NCBI GenBank assembly: GCA_963575745.1
Contig: CAUYUJ010015282.1
Coordinates: 612,651-676,650, forward strand
Reading direction: 5' to 3'
From: Prorocentrum cordatum
Lineage: Eukaryota > Sar > Dinophyceae > Prorocentrales > Prorocentraceae
Length of the DNA: 64,000 bases
Shown: one piece after another, positions 11,262 through 22,089 of the stretch
How positions within the stretch are numbered: position 1 is the stretch's first letter
Layout of the letters: each line of letters opens with the position of its first letter
The notes under the pieces: model-generated
Seen by the model: only the letters and a program-made list of their open reading frames with translations
What the model was told of the DNA's origin: nothing
Database searches by the model: none
Position numbers and translations under genes: made by a program

Positions 11262-11365
11262 GCTACCCGCTGCTCACCACCAAGGGCTCAGGCCCCAGGA
11301 TGAAGGACGGCCAGGTGGTCACTGGCGAGGGCGTGGAGGGCTCGTATTCCGAGGCCGACATCGAG
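11262..11365 (+). CDS. GH20 beta-N-acetylhexosaminidase, exon 3 of those found
   Basis: Joined to the split G of exon 2, it reads GYPLLTTKGS and continues to SYSEADIE, the YP.LT..GS...YS..DI segment that follows HLTDDQGWR in GH20 proteins. The middle (PRMKDGQVVTGEGVEG) is the usual variable loop. The acceptor is GCGAGAG|GC and the donor ATCGAG|GCGCCC (GC type). It ends in phase 0 and joins to AVVAYAA in exon 4. The reading frame is open throughout. Confidence 0.85.
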
Positions 11366-11830
11366 GCGCCCGCGGGATGGGGTCTCTCGGAGGTTGATCG
11401 ACCTCCTACCCTGACACGTCGATTAGCAAATTGGCCGTTTTCGGTTCGCGAGAGGGCGTCGCGGACGTCGTTTTTGCGGATCCAGGTCCGTCGGTTTCGG
11501 ATCAAGGCCGCTGTCACTACAGGGTGGTTTACTAGAGGGAGGTTTGTCCACCGCCGAGTCTCTGGAGGGAGGAGGAGAGCTGTCCCCCCGCCCTTGCGGC
11601 CTTGGACAGCGCAAGTCCCCATATCCTAGTTGGAGGTGAGGGGGTGAGATCGAAGTGGAACGGGGAGCCCCCTTACCGGGAAATCGGTTTCGGTTTCGTG
11701 TTCGTGCGTGCCGTGCGTGCGGGCGAGGCGACGTTGCGTGGGCGGGCGAGAAATGTCCCCCCTCTGGCTGAGGCGCGGCCGGACCAAAAGTCTCCCTTCG
11801 GCAACTGGTGGCGCGCGGTGTCCCTCCGGT

Positions 11831-11851
11831 GATGATGATGATGATGATGAC

Positions 11852-11892
<41 letters not shown>

Positions 11893-11897
11893 CGATT

Positions 11898-11940
<43 letters not shown>

Positions 11941-13310
11941 CGGTCATGGTGGTGATGATGATGGTGTCCCGATGATGATGTTGATGATGCCGATGTTGTT
12001 GATGGTGATGATGGTGTCCCGATGATGATGACGATGATGTTGATGATCCTGAGGATGTAAGTTATGATGGGATGTTGTGATGGTGAAGATGGTGATGATT
12101 GTGTCCCGATGGTGATGATGATAGATTTGATGATGATGATGTTGCTGACGATGGTGATGATGATGATGATGGTGTCCCGATGATGATGATGTTGATGGTG
12201 ATGACGATGATTGTGCCCCGATGATGGCTATGATGTTGATGATGCGGATGGTGATGAGGTGAGGATGATGATTTTGATGGTGGTGCCCCGATGATGATGA
12301 TGATGCTGATGTTGATGATGATAATGGTGTCCTGATGATGATGGTGACGATGATGATGGTGTTCCGATGATGATGATGTTGATGATGCTGTTGCTGATGA
12401 TGATGATGTTGGTGGTATCCCGATGATGATGAGAATTATTATGTTGTTCATGATACCGAGAATCCGATGATGGTGAGGATGTTGATGATGGCGGTGTTCG
12501 TGATAATGATGATGATGGTGCCCCAATGGTGATGATGTTGATGATGATGGTGACGATGATGGTGTCCCGATGATGGTGATGATGATGATGGCCATGGTGG
12601 TGATGATGATGGTGTCCCGATGATGATGATGCTGATGTTGATCATGATGATGATGATGGTGTCCCGATGATGATGATGTGGATTGTCCTGGTGATATTGA
12701 TGGTTATGAGATGATGTGATGATGATGAATATGTTGATGCGGGTAGTGTCCCGATTATGATGATGAGCTCGATGATGATGCTGGTTATGATGATGATGGT
12801 GGTGTCCCGATTGTGATGATGATGATAGCGATGACGGTGTCCGATGATGATGATGAAGATGATGATGAAGATGATGATGAGGTGATGCTGATTTTGATGC
12901 TGGGGGCCCGAAGCTGCTGATGATTCCGATGTTGATGTTGATGGTATCCCGGTGGTGATGGTGATGAAGATGGTAACGATGATGATGGTGCCATGATGAT
13001 GATGTTGATGATGCTGGTGTTGTTGATGATGATGCTGGTGTTTCGATGATGATGGTGACGATGTTGTTCATGATGATTATGAGATTAGGATGATGGTGGT
13101 GTTCCGATGATGATGATGGTGCCCCGATGATAATGTTGATGGTGATGATTGTGGCGATGATGGTGTCCCGATGATGACGATGGTGAAGATGATGATGTTG
13201 ATGATGAAGGTGATGACGTGGTGATGATGATGGTGTCCCGATGATGATGATGATGATGATGTTGATGTCGTTGGTGGCGATGATGTCGATGATGGTGATG
13301 ATGAGGATGG
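11831..13310 (+). repeat. (GAT)n-derived satellite with GGTGTCCCGATGATGATG units
   Basis: It starts as pure GAT triplets (11831-11940). It then becomes a longer-period array in which GATGATG runs are punctuated by GGTGTCCCGATG at irregular intervals of about 40-90 bases. The long minus-strand frame across it encodes only His/Ile/Ser-rich sequence and is a product of the repeat. Confidence 0.95.
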
Positions 13311-13560
13311 CGTCGATTGTGCGATCGATTGTGGTTTCGATCGTGATATCGGTAGTGAGACCGAATGTGAGATATATTGTGAGATCGATAGTGAGATCGA
13401 TCGTGAGATTGATTGTGAGATCGATAGTCATATCGATTGCGAGATTGATCGAATGAAATGGATCGGTTGATATCGATTGTGAGATCAAGTGAGTAATATC
13501 GATCGAGCGAGACCGATCGTGAGATCGATGGTAAGATCGATCGTGAGACCGATCGAGTGT
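13310..13560 (+). repeat. GAGATCGATCGT minisatellite
   Basis: Units near GTGAGATCGATC repeat with a period of about 10-12 bases and adjoin the GAT satellite. They are rich in GATC and TCGA palindromes. Confidence 0.9.
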
Positions 13561-13639
13561 GACGTTGGTTCCTCCCCCCCGAACCTCCTTATCACCCGAA
13601 GGGTGGTCGTATAGGTGTGGGTTTCTTTTCATTCATGTC

Positions 13640-14020
13640 ATACCTCCGCTTGCTCACCTCCCACCGCCTTCACTCATACCGCGACCATCTCATACCCGCC
13701 CGGGAGCAGTCACATTCAGAGTCAAACGCCAGGGCCATGAGCAGATACATCATATCCATACCCACTCACTTCCAGACTCTCTCACTCCCTTCAGACTCAC
13801 GCGTATCATATCCAGACGCATCCATATTTACCCAGAGTATTTCACACTTGGACTCACCCATGTTCAGGTTCATTCGTACTGAGACGCGCACGTAGATGTT
13901 CACTCGCACTCAGGCCCACTAATTTCACTCACACTCATACTCGCATTCTGACTGACCCTCGCCAGGACCACTCACACAAAAACTCAGTCAAATCTAGACG
14001 CATTTTTGTTCAGACTCACC
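13640..14020 (+). repeat. Degenerate CTCACACTCAGA-type minisatellite
   Basis: Loose recurrences of ACTCAC, CAGACTCAC and TTCACTCACACTCA cover this stretch. It has no coding character. Confidence 0.55.
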
Positions 14021-14139
14021 CAATAATCCTGTATGTCTTCGGCCGACTCCGTGTCCCTCCAGCGGGCATAGGTTTTGACTGGGCTCACTTTGGGATCCCC
14101 GACAAGCCTCCACCAGCCCGCGTTCGCCAAGTTACGATA

Positions 14140-14530
14140 GGGAGGTTTGGTTTACCGTGTCGCGCCGCCGTGTCTGGCCAACCACGCTTCGGCGCGACAC
14201 GCTAACCGTTTTCGATTTCCCAAACGTAGACGTCCCGAGCCTTTCACCGTGTTGATGCTGAGTTACACTGTCAATGCCTCGCTGTCCTGGGGCCCAGGAG
14301 TCCTGGGGCGTTGCTGTGTTCTTGCTGAACTACACTGTCAATGCCACGCCTTCCTGTGGCTTTGCTGCGTTCCGGCTCTGAACGCACACCGCTTGAGGCG
14401 GCGGAGAGCTTGAAAGATCCATTGAACAAAAGCGCCGCGGAACGGCCCGACACGCTACCCGCTTGCAAGGCATAGCGTGTCGCTGGGGCCGCCGCCGCGA
14501 CACGCGTTCCCAAAGCTTCTGACCGTAATT
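14140..14530 (+). repeat. Dispersed repeat with CTTCGGCGCGACACGCTA, copy 1 (matches 46110-46330)
   Basis: Shared blocks are CTTCGGCGCGACACGCTA, AACGTCCCGAG-like, CGACACGCTA.CCGCTTGC and GGCCGCCGCCGCG. They occur in the same order and orientation at 46110-46330. The copy here is longer and has an internal near-duplication of CTGAGTTACACTGTCAATGC (14258 and 14325). Confidence 0.75.
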
Positions 14531-14756
14531 AGGGCTCTGGGAGCAAGTGGGCAGGGCCTCTGTCGCTTCACCCCAGCGCAGGATGGAAGTCGGGCCCGAG
14601 AGGCGAGGGCCGTCGCTCTCCGCGGCCCGGTCGACCCGGCCGCCTGGAGGCGTCGTCGTCGTCGACGTCGTAGTCCGTCGTCGTCGTCGTTGTCGTCGCC
14701 GTCGCCCTCGTCCTCATCGTCGTTGTCGTCGTCGTCGTCGTCGTCGTCGCCCGGAG

Positions 14757-14817
14757 GCGGTGGTGGCCTACGCCGCGGCCCTGCACATCGAGGTCGTACC
14801 AGAGATCGACGTGCCAG
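14757..14817 (+). CDS. GH20 beta-N-acetylhexosaminidase, exon 4 of those found
   Basis: It encodes AVVAYAAALHIEVVPEIDVP plus the first base of a Gly codon. This is the GH20 strand-loop motif in which the Asp/Glu pair of PEIDVPGH faces the active site. The acceptor is CCGGAG|GCG, directly after a (GTC)n tract, and the donor is CCAG|GCCGGG. The next exon starts with GG then CAC, so the join restores DVPGH. Read straight through, the genomic frame gives DVPGRVEGG instead, which argues for splicing here. Confidence 0.9.
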
Positions 14818-15299
14818 GCCGGGTGGAGGGGGGGAGGGGTCACTGCCGTCCAGCGATCCAGATCTCCGCCGATCTTTCCTCCTCCTCCTTCTCCTCCTCC
14901 TCCTCCTCCTCCTCTCCTCCTCCTCCTCCTCAGTCGCACCACGGCCCAGAGATGCAGCGCGCGACTGAAGCCCACACTCATTCATCCGACCCCTTTCATT
15001 CCCATGTCAGAACATGATGGCAGGGCAAGGAGCAGGGAGTGGCGGCGGTTGGAGACTTGTGCGAGTAATGACACACAATCCATTAACCGCCGCGTCGCCA
15101 GGCAGACTCGTCGACATCTCTCAGTAGTTCGGCAGCTACGATAGTGTGATGCTGCAGGGGGCTGCGGTCAGAGATCGAGGAGAGGTGTCCAGGAACAGAA
15201 CATCACATCACGCATTTTTTCATGCTGGGCATGGCGCAGGCAGTAACGGGTATCCATCGGGCTTCACGTCAAACGCTGCAAGCTACCGTATAGTATTCG

Positions 15300-16540
15300 A
15301 GTGACTGCCCCACGAGGGCGATTGCAGGGAAGAGGTATCATGATACGTTATCGACGTGACAGGCACGACATAGCAGCTGTTTCAGTGTATTTCCCCGACA
15401 AGAGGCAACGGGCAAAGAGCAGCTGCATATCAACGCACGGTGGCAGGACTGTTCGACATGGTTACATGAGCAGCCGAACAGACTCCCATCCAGATGCATC
15501 CCCATCATTGGCACGGATCTCAAGTCTACGTGTGGACAGGACACAGCGGAAACGAGCATCTCGGGCAGCTTTAGAGGAGGACGAGAACGGCGTCAACTAC
15601 GGCATACTACGTCCGACGCTCAAAGCTCACGGATTGGTTTTAGCAAGCACCTGTTATGAGGCAGGCGTCGCATATCACGGCATAGCCGACACTTTTCGCG
15701 AAAGAATGGGTTTCACCATCGTGCCCAAGGCGGTTCTACAAAACACACCGGAATACATGATATCTTGGAGACAAGGCAAGGCTCTGCAACACATAAGATG
15801 CGGTGGACCCAAAGATTCTTACCCAGTGAACTAGTCTTTCTATCATTCATATGAACACGTTCAACAACAGACAGGGCCAAGAACCCCGAACGCGGAGGCA
15901 TGCAACGCTATCTTCTGCTATGGGCTTCAGAGCGAACAGTGCGTCAAACAAATAGACGCAGACTACATATGCAGATGCCATTATTCGAACAATGGGAGTA
16001 TGAAGGTAATATTGATATACTCAATGCGGGTATGATGCAATGTATCGGCGAGGTGGCGCGGGCTCGGTTGACAGAAGCCCGAGGCGACAATGACAAAGGT
16101 TGATGACAATTTCAACCAATACATAGCTTGAGATGATGGATCAACGAGTGGCAGATCGAGCTGAAGCGCTATGGGAGGCCTGGAAAGAACGCAAGTTTTA
16201 TGACGCACGCCGACTGGCACGACTTCTTGCGGGCATGCGCAGTGGACCTCGGGGCAGGCATTACTGCAAAGTTCCCACGCCCTGGGCATCATCACTGGAT
16301 TGGATCAGCAAGTTTCAGAAGGCGGGAACTCAAGAAGGCGCAGCAGCACGTGTATTGTTCAGATTCACAGCTCCTCAGCGCGCCATAGGGTTTTGGAGAC
16401 AGCCTTTTTCAGAGCAGACCTCTGGCCACGACCATCGCAAAACATTACATCTTGAATGGGCGAGAACTCAGGAATCTGAAATGATAGAGTTCCATACGGC
16501 ACATGGAAATGCACTCCATGACGTTGAACAGCTTCTTTGA
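15300..16540 (+). pseudogene. LINE fragment A: endonuclease end and linker
   Basis: The frame 15301-15834 shows EEP-endonuclease features. A frame-shifted GHSGNEHLG (15538-15564) sits before EDENGVNYGILRPTLKAHGL and VLASTC, matching the EN..G..L...L...GL....T pattern ahead of the catalytic His. The frame 16133-16540 has ALWEAWKERKFYDARRLAR and LLAGMRSGPRGR, then WISKFQKAGTQEGAAARV, an endonuclease-to-RT linker pattern that I associate with dinoflagellate LINEs. No RT follows, and several frames are used, so this is a truncated copy. The GH20 gene and this fragment share the plus orientation. Confidence 0.55.
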
Positions 16541-16679
16541 GCCATCAAGAAATTACCATCGTGGAGATCAACGCCCGGCTGCGGCACCTCAGTAGATCTT
16601 CTACGAGTGCTGGCACATCCCAACTCCCCAACTGGTACTACAATCCGCTGGATTAAAAAGTTGGGACGGCGGGGTTCGA

Positions 16680-16700
16680 GAGAGAGAGAGAGAGAGACGC
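16680..16700 (+). repeat. (GA)n microsatellite
   Basis: A short uninterrupted GA dinucleotide run. Confidence 0.9.
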
Positions 16701-16807
16701 TGTTGGCCACCCGTTAGGCCATGGGGCCCAGGACAATGTTGGATTTGATGCCGATTTGGGAGTTTCTGACGCATACCTCACCCCCTTTTAATATTATAAA
16801 GGCCAAA

Positions 16808-17045
16808 TGGGGCCGGCGTCTGAAAGTGGCATTCCGCTTAGGACTTCCTCAAAAAAGTGTGAGATCACTTTCCAGGGCGATCTGAAATTCTCCCATGCCG
16901 TCTGAAAGTGGCGATTTCGCTTAGGACTTCCTCACAAAATGTTTCAGATCGATGTTCATGCCGCCTGAGAGTGGTCGTTTCGCTTAATACGTCTTCAAAC
17001 ATAACTTTCAGGTTGCTTTCCATGCCGCCAGAAGAGAAAGATTTT
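16808..17045 (+). repeat. Tandem repeat, about 65-85 bp unit
   Basis: The unit head (TGCCG.CTGAAAGTGGC, TTTCGCTTAGGACTTCCTCA) recurs at about 16815, 16895 and 16957, with a partial unit near 17022. Units differ by substitutions and indels. Confidence 0.8.
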
Positions 17046-17275
17046 GTGTGCGATGATTTCCATAACTTTGTGCTGCAGAGCTCCGCGCCCTGCGGAGCCG
17101 TTCCGTCATTCGGTTCACGGGCCTGCCCTGGAGTCATCTCGGGGTTCATCGATGGTGGGGGCTCGAGGGCCAGTCGACCGGCGAAACCCGCGGGGATTGC
17201 TCTTTCGCATAGTGCCGGTCACAACTTTTTAATCCAGAGGGTGGCAGAAGAGGGCACGATGTCGAGGATTACGGA

Positions 17276-18620
17276 GTGCAGGTGAGCAGCTACGACATGC
17301 AGAGTCTGATGGTTCTCACATCGGATTCAGGCTGCCTGCCATCTCAGAATCTGAGCCGCTTCGTCGCCACGCCCCGACGCTGGGCGCCGGGGGCCTTGAT
17401 CCCGGTCAGACTCCAGCTCGCGCGGATCCTCGCATCGCGTCTACGGCTGCAGCGGAGAAAGATGGAGAAATCGAGGGGACTACTGAACTACAGATACCAG
17501 CTTTCGAGAAATGCATGTGCCCATTATGCCGCACGGTGCGCCAGGTTGGAAGAGTCCCAGCAGTTTGGCATCCAGCACATCGCCGTCGACCCCCGATGCA
17601 CAATGACAAGGGGAACGCGGCCAGATAAGGACCCATCATTGTGGTCTGTGGATTGGAAAGATACGTTTCCGATCGCTGATGAACCCAGAAGCTGAGGCGA
17701 TGAATGCAGATCCGCGGCAGAAGGCTTTCCATTTGAAGCCCCCCGAACAGGTCAGAGCGCCGCGTCGCGCCACCGGAGGCGACTTGGCCGCGTCCTTTCT
17801 TGCGGATGAGATCGCGATCGAGATGGCTGGGGCGACTGCGCAGTATGTGGCCGCAGTCGCAGCGTGGGAAAACTGCCTTGCTCTACAAACATATGAACAT
17901 AGCACGGGGGGCAGGCAGATTGGGGGGACTTACCAGTCGAACGCTTCGCGTAAAAAGGGCGAGCGCAGCTGGGCAGGTCCCGGCATCCAGGCGGGCGCAA
18001 AAAAACTGCAACAATGTCTTCTCTCTGCGGGGCAGCAGAAAACATCGAATGCAGGCATTGCGCGCGGCGTGGCACAAAATGGGCAAGTTCTGGTCTACTC
18101 GAGGCCCGCGGGGTTCAAATGGGTTGTCTTCTCGGGGCCCATCACGCACGCAGCTATCTCAGGAGTGGGGGCTCGCGCGCTCAGCGCGCGCAGCCCCATC
18201 GCGGAGCAGGGCCCCGCCCCCCGTCGGCAGATTGTCCACAGATTCGCCAGAGTCGTTCTTAGGAGCAAAAACACTCAGAGGCAAACGGGCCGCGCGCGAG
18301 CCCCGCCAAATACATGTGCGGCACGCTGTTCGCGGAGCTGCGAATTCGGCGGTTAAAATTGATGCAAGATTGCGCATCCGCCAGCACATGGGGCAACCCG
18401 TCGCTGCACTTGTAGGGCGGGCCAGACGTGGGCAGCAGGGCTTAGACGCAGATGAGCATGGAGTAGTTTTACCAGCAGCTAATGCACGGCAAAAGCAGTT
18501 TTGGCAGGATGCACAGGCACTCGAGAGGGCCCCAGAGGGGCCCGATTATGTAGCAGAGCTTGGGGGCATTTTTTTAATGTACATAAATAAGAATAATACT
18601 TGCATAAACGTTTAGAGGGG
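17276..18620 (+). other. Open frames of retroelement character, unassigned
   Basis: Overlapping plus-strand frames (17276-17695, 17679-18356, 17800-18615) are Arg/Ala-rich. One stretch (LRAAWHKMGKFWST, then RTQLSQEW) resembles the region after RT in LINEs, and CMCPLC at 17514-17531 could be a metal knuckle. This may be the 3' part of the LINE whose endonuclease is at 15.3-16.5 kb, with the RT deleted. No domain is certain. Confidence 0.3.
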
Positions 18621-18719
18621 AAGCCAGGTGCTCGTTTTGAAGAATAGACGCTTCAGAACTTAGGTCGCGAGAGCTAGCTCGCAGCATGCCCCCACCAGGC
18701 CGAGGGTCAGGCGAGGGGG

Positions 18720-19860
18720 TTGCGAATCCTCCCGCCCCCGATGATCTCGCAGGCGGCGCGCCAGGCATTGCGTGTCCTGCGCGCAATGGAAGTTTCACGG
18801 GCCGGAAAAGCACGGCGGCGCACTGCGCGGGGGCGCGCGCCGAAGGCAGGGGCGACGCGGAAGAGATCCTGTGACGCAGGTGTGCCGCGGACAGGATTCC
18901 GCATGCAGCCGCGCCCCCTAATCATTGCATCCTTTGCAAAAGCAATTTTGCGGATCGAGCCACGGCCCAGTGGCGCGCGGCCGCGGCGGTCAACAATTGA
19001 CGGGGCATGTCTGACTTTAGCGTGCGCGCCCCGCCCAGAGCATCACGCTCGCGCGCGAATTGCCCGCTGTGCTTGTTCGCCGCCCCGACGCCGGCGCAGT
19101 TGGATCAGCGTCTCGCCAGCGCGCGCGCTGCCGCAGCTGCGCCAACGCGCTCTACACATTGATGCGGCGTGGTCGGGGTCGACGCAGGCGCCGGGGGGCG
19201 CGCGGCCACCCTGGCGCGAGAAGCGGAACGAGCGCGGCGGGCGAGGATCGGATGGCCAAGAACGGAAGTTACTTTTACAGTAGGAGGCGCGGATGAGAGA
19301 GCGAGAGGCAATCGACGCGCTCTTCAGAGGCCCCACGGGCCACCCCGTTTTGGCGATCAAGGCGTCCGCGGCCAGATGCGAGGAGTTAGTCAAAGAGGCA
19401 GGCGCAGGTCACGAGCGCAGATTTCCCCATCGTCACGCCGCCGCCGCGGCGCTGACAGTATTGGGCGTCATTTCGACGGAGGGCAAGCTGGAAGACAGAT
19501 GATGCATCTTCGCGGCGCCCAAGCGTTCGGACGAGGCGCGGCTGCGAGGCCAACCGGCGGACTTCGAGGGCTGGCGCGTCACATGCAGAGCGGGAGATAT
19601 GCAGCGGAAGCAGGGAGTGGCCCCAACGTCGAGATTGGAATTTCACTTCGAGGGGAACTGCCCAGAAGGACTCGACGACGGGCAAGAAGCAGAACTCTCG
19701 CAGATGAATTTCCACCCGCTGGTGCTGATCGCGAAGGGCGGCAACGCGTGGGTGGACATCGACAGGTCGGCGACGTTGCGCCTCCGCGCGACGGGCATCC
19801 AGAAGCTCCCAGGGAAGGCGCCCGCAGGCGGGCGCGCGCGCGGTCCGGGCCCAAAGTGAG
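18720..19860 (+). other. Possible LINE ORF1-like sequence, unassigned
   Basis: Adjoining frames at 18720-19283, 19293-19502 and 19599-19859 look like one decayed coding region: EREAIDALFRGPTGHP and IKASAARCEELVKEAG, then LEFHFEGNCPEG and IAKGGNAWVDIDRSATLRLR. I do not recognise a named domain. The order and composition suggest an ORF1 or gag-like product. Confidence 0.3.
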
Positions 19861-20251
19861 AGCGACGGGGGCAGCGGGACAGACGAGAGATGAAGGAGTA
19901 GGCACCTCGTCTGCGCTGTACTTGCCTCGTCCCCGCCCGCCTCCTCTCGCCTCCGGGGCCGCCGTCGCTCGCTTACCCCCGCCCCTTGAGCACCAGGTCT
20001 TGGGGGGGGGGGGGGGGCTGGGGGCCCTCGGATCCCGAGTCGGATCTAGAGTTGGCTCGCAGCTAGAGCCGACAAGCACCCCCGCGCCGTGGCGCCGCTT
20101 CTGGCGCAGCGCGCGCCTACAGCAGCGGCGCCGGGCCCTGCGTTCCCTTTTCGAGTCCCAGGCCCCCTGGTAAGTTGTAAACCAAGGTTTTGCGGTGCCC
20201 GCGAGTAGATAGCTATTGTTAACTAATATGGGCATCGATGCAGATACCAGC

Positions 20252-20352
20252 AGCAGCAGCAGCTCTCTCTTCTCCTCCTCCTCCTCCTCCCCCTCCTCCT
20301 CCCCCTCCTCCTCCTCCTCCTCCTCCTCCTCCTCCTCCTCCTCCTCCTCTCA
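20252..20352 (+). repeat. (CCT)n microsatellite
   Basis: CAG triplets lead into interrupted then pure CTC/CCT triplets. Open frames across it are poly-Ser or poly-Pro products of the repeat. Confidence 0.95.
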
Positions 20353-20844
20353 AGTGCCTTTCTGGCCCAGGTCGCCAGATTGTTTCCTGGGCTGTACCGG
20401 ACTCTTGTCTTCGCTCACTTGAGGGCCTCTCTGAGGTCAACGCAGGGAAGATTTCTCGATTCATTTCGCTGCCATGGCGCTTGCAACCCCCAGTTCTCGC
20501 GACTGGGACCGAGTGCCCTGGTGGCATCCGCGCCCCCATGCTCAGGGGGGCCAGCAGCCGCGTGCTCGAGGGAGCAAATGGCTGTGCACTTCCTGCCTGG
20601 CAGCTATGCGAAGTCTGCTGGACTTACCGTGTCACTCCAGGGTACGGGCCGCCGCGTCTTCCGAGCGGCGTCTGGCCCAATCCTGTCGCGCCGGGACAGT
20701 GGTCTGCCCCCGCGCATGGCCCTGTGCTGCTTCCTGCTCGTCCTGGCCCACCGTTCGTGGCTGTCGGTGGTGGCGGGCCTCCTCATCGCGGCGGCGGGCA
20801 TCAGTCAGGCGGGCGCCGCCCCCCGGCCACCCCTGAGGGCGAGG

Positions 20845-21720
20845 TTAAGTCGCGCGTGGAGTAGCGCGTGCAGCTCGCTGCCGCGGGCGACGCCCAAGGC
20901 GCGGCCCAGCGCTCGGAGCTCGCCGCCAAGGAGGCGGAAATTGAGAGTCATCTCCGAGCCCCCCCTTTAAAGCGGCACGCCAACAGGGCGTTCCGCGACG
21001 CGCGCGCTCTCGAGGGCAGGTTGTCGAAGGCTGTCGGGGCCTTTGAGTCGACGGCCGCCTCGTTCGAGGATCATCGCGGCCGCGCCAAGTCTTTGCCTTA
21101 TGAGTTGCGTGAAGCGGAGAAGTCTCATAAGAGGTTGGTGGAGCAGCAGCGTTCGCGGGTGGCGCCCAAGCCTTCTGCGTCAGATCAGTTCTTCCAGGCT
21201 TGTCGATCGAGTCCACTTTCGCGGGGGAGGCGGTCAATGTCTCTTCCGCGCCCATCGACGCGTCGGCGCCTGATTTGTCTGAGGCTGACAAGAATGCATT
21301 TGAGGTGCGTCGCGGTCGGTGGCAGGGTGAACTGCGACGAGCGGTCAAGCAGATGTTCGGTGACGCGGCGGGGAAGTCCAAGCAGTTTGAGCAGCGGCAG
21401 AAGGGCGAGATGGCCAGGTTGGCGACCAAGAGACGTAAAGGAGACTTCGGGCGCGGCCTTGCGGGCGGCGCGTCGGCGGACGCTTCGACTCCGGCGGGGG
21501 CGAGCAGCACCCCCAGTACTGCGGGGCCGTCGACGGCGGAGGGGGGAGCGGTCGACGCCGTGCGCGGGCCCGCGGGCGCTGAGGGCCAATCGTCTGTTGA
21601 GCGGGATGACTTGCGGGGGCGAGCTGAGGCCATCGCCGGGCCCTCGCCGCCGCCGCCCGTCGCCGATTTGGCCCCTGCTGGGGGTCGCCCTCGGGGCGAC
21701 GAGGCCATGTCGGATCTTCG
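20845..21720 (+). pseudogene. LINE fragment B, ORF1-like coiled-coil region
   Basis: The frame from 20868 encodes a helical, charged segment (AAKEAEIESHLR, ALEGRLSKAVGAFESTAASF, ELREAEKSHKRLVEQQ). It continues after a frame change near 21200 with DLSEADKNAFEVRRGRWQGE and KQMFGDAAGKSKQFEQRQ. Lengthy Ala/Glu/Arg heptad-like spacing indicates a coiled coil, as in ORF1/gag products of dinoflagellate non-LTR elements. A Pro/Gly/Ala-rich tail follows. The 3' part of probably the same element lies at 22.1-23.4 kb; endonuclease and RT are missing between them. Confidence 0.45.
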
Positions 21721-21884
21721 TCGCTTTCGAGCGCAGTACTGGCCCCTTTTTCTTGGGCCCTGTGTCCCAGGAGCCCTTTTTTCCTTCTCGCTCTCCCGGG
21801 GGCCCGCGCGTCGGTCGCCGTCTGGGGGCGCCCCGCGGGCCAGCCGCGTGGAACAGTTGCTCTATTGTTTCTTTATTAAATTTG

Positions 21885-22010
21885 CCAGGGTGAGAACCGC
21901 CCCGTTCTATTTTAGGACTGCCCCATTCTACTCCAGAGCCGCCGCCCCTCGGAGTAGAAACGCCCCGTTCTATTCTAGAACCACCCCTGCGCGCTTACGT
22001 ATTTAATATC
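21885..22010 (+). repeat. Short GCCCCGTTCTATTCTAGAAC repeats
   Basis: ACCGCCCCGTTCTATTTTAG, ACTGCCCCATTCTACTCCAG and ACGCCCCGTTCTATTCTAG follow one another with a period of about 25-40 bases. Similar words (ACGGTCCCGTTCT, ACGGGGCCGTTCTAGTC) recur at 23700-23765, so the LINE-B 3' segment is bracketed by them. Confidence 0.6.
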
Positions 22011-22089
22011 AGGGTCATCGAGGTTTCGTCTAGGCCCGGTGATCCCAGCCACCCTCGCCTGGGCCCCGATTTTTTAGAATCCAGATTCG

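Larger units (their letters stand above)
11366..14756 (+). other. GH20 intron 3 (GC-AG), mostly satellite
   Basis: About 3.4 kb. It contains the GAT satellite (11831-13310), a GATCGTGA satellite (13310-13560), a CTCACATTCAGA-type minisatellite (about 13640-14020), the dispersed repeat at 14140-14530 and a (GTC)n tract directly before exon 4. Confidence 0.7.

Noticed and set aside
12448-13632. 394-codon minus-strand open frame rich in His, Ile and Ser
   Set aside because: It is translated from the GAT satellite; all six frames stay open because the triplet array contains no stops in most phases.
15536-15570. GHSGNEHLG considered as the GH20 exon after PEIDVPG
   Set aside because: It sits in the endonuclease remnant, where a G.SG...G stretch before ENG is expected, and has a stop shortly after.
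19293-19502. TGHPVLAIKASAARCEELVK considered as the GH20 exon after PEIDVPG
   Set aside because: The splice phase does not fit, and 25301 offers GHAAAAISAYPELG with a correct AG|GG acceptor and phase.
19169-20173. 334-codon plus-strand Arg/Ala/Gly-rich frame
   Set aside because: Composition-driven in a GC-rich stretch and out of phase with the more protein-like frames 19293-19502 and 19599-19859.
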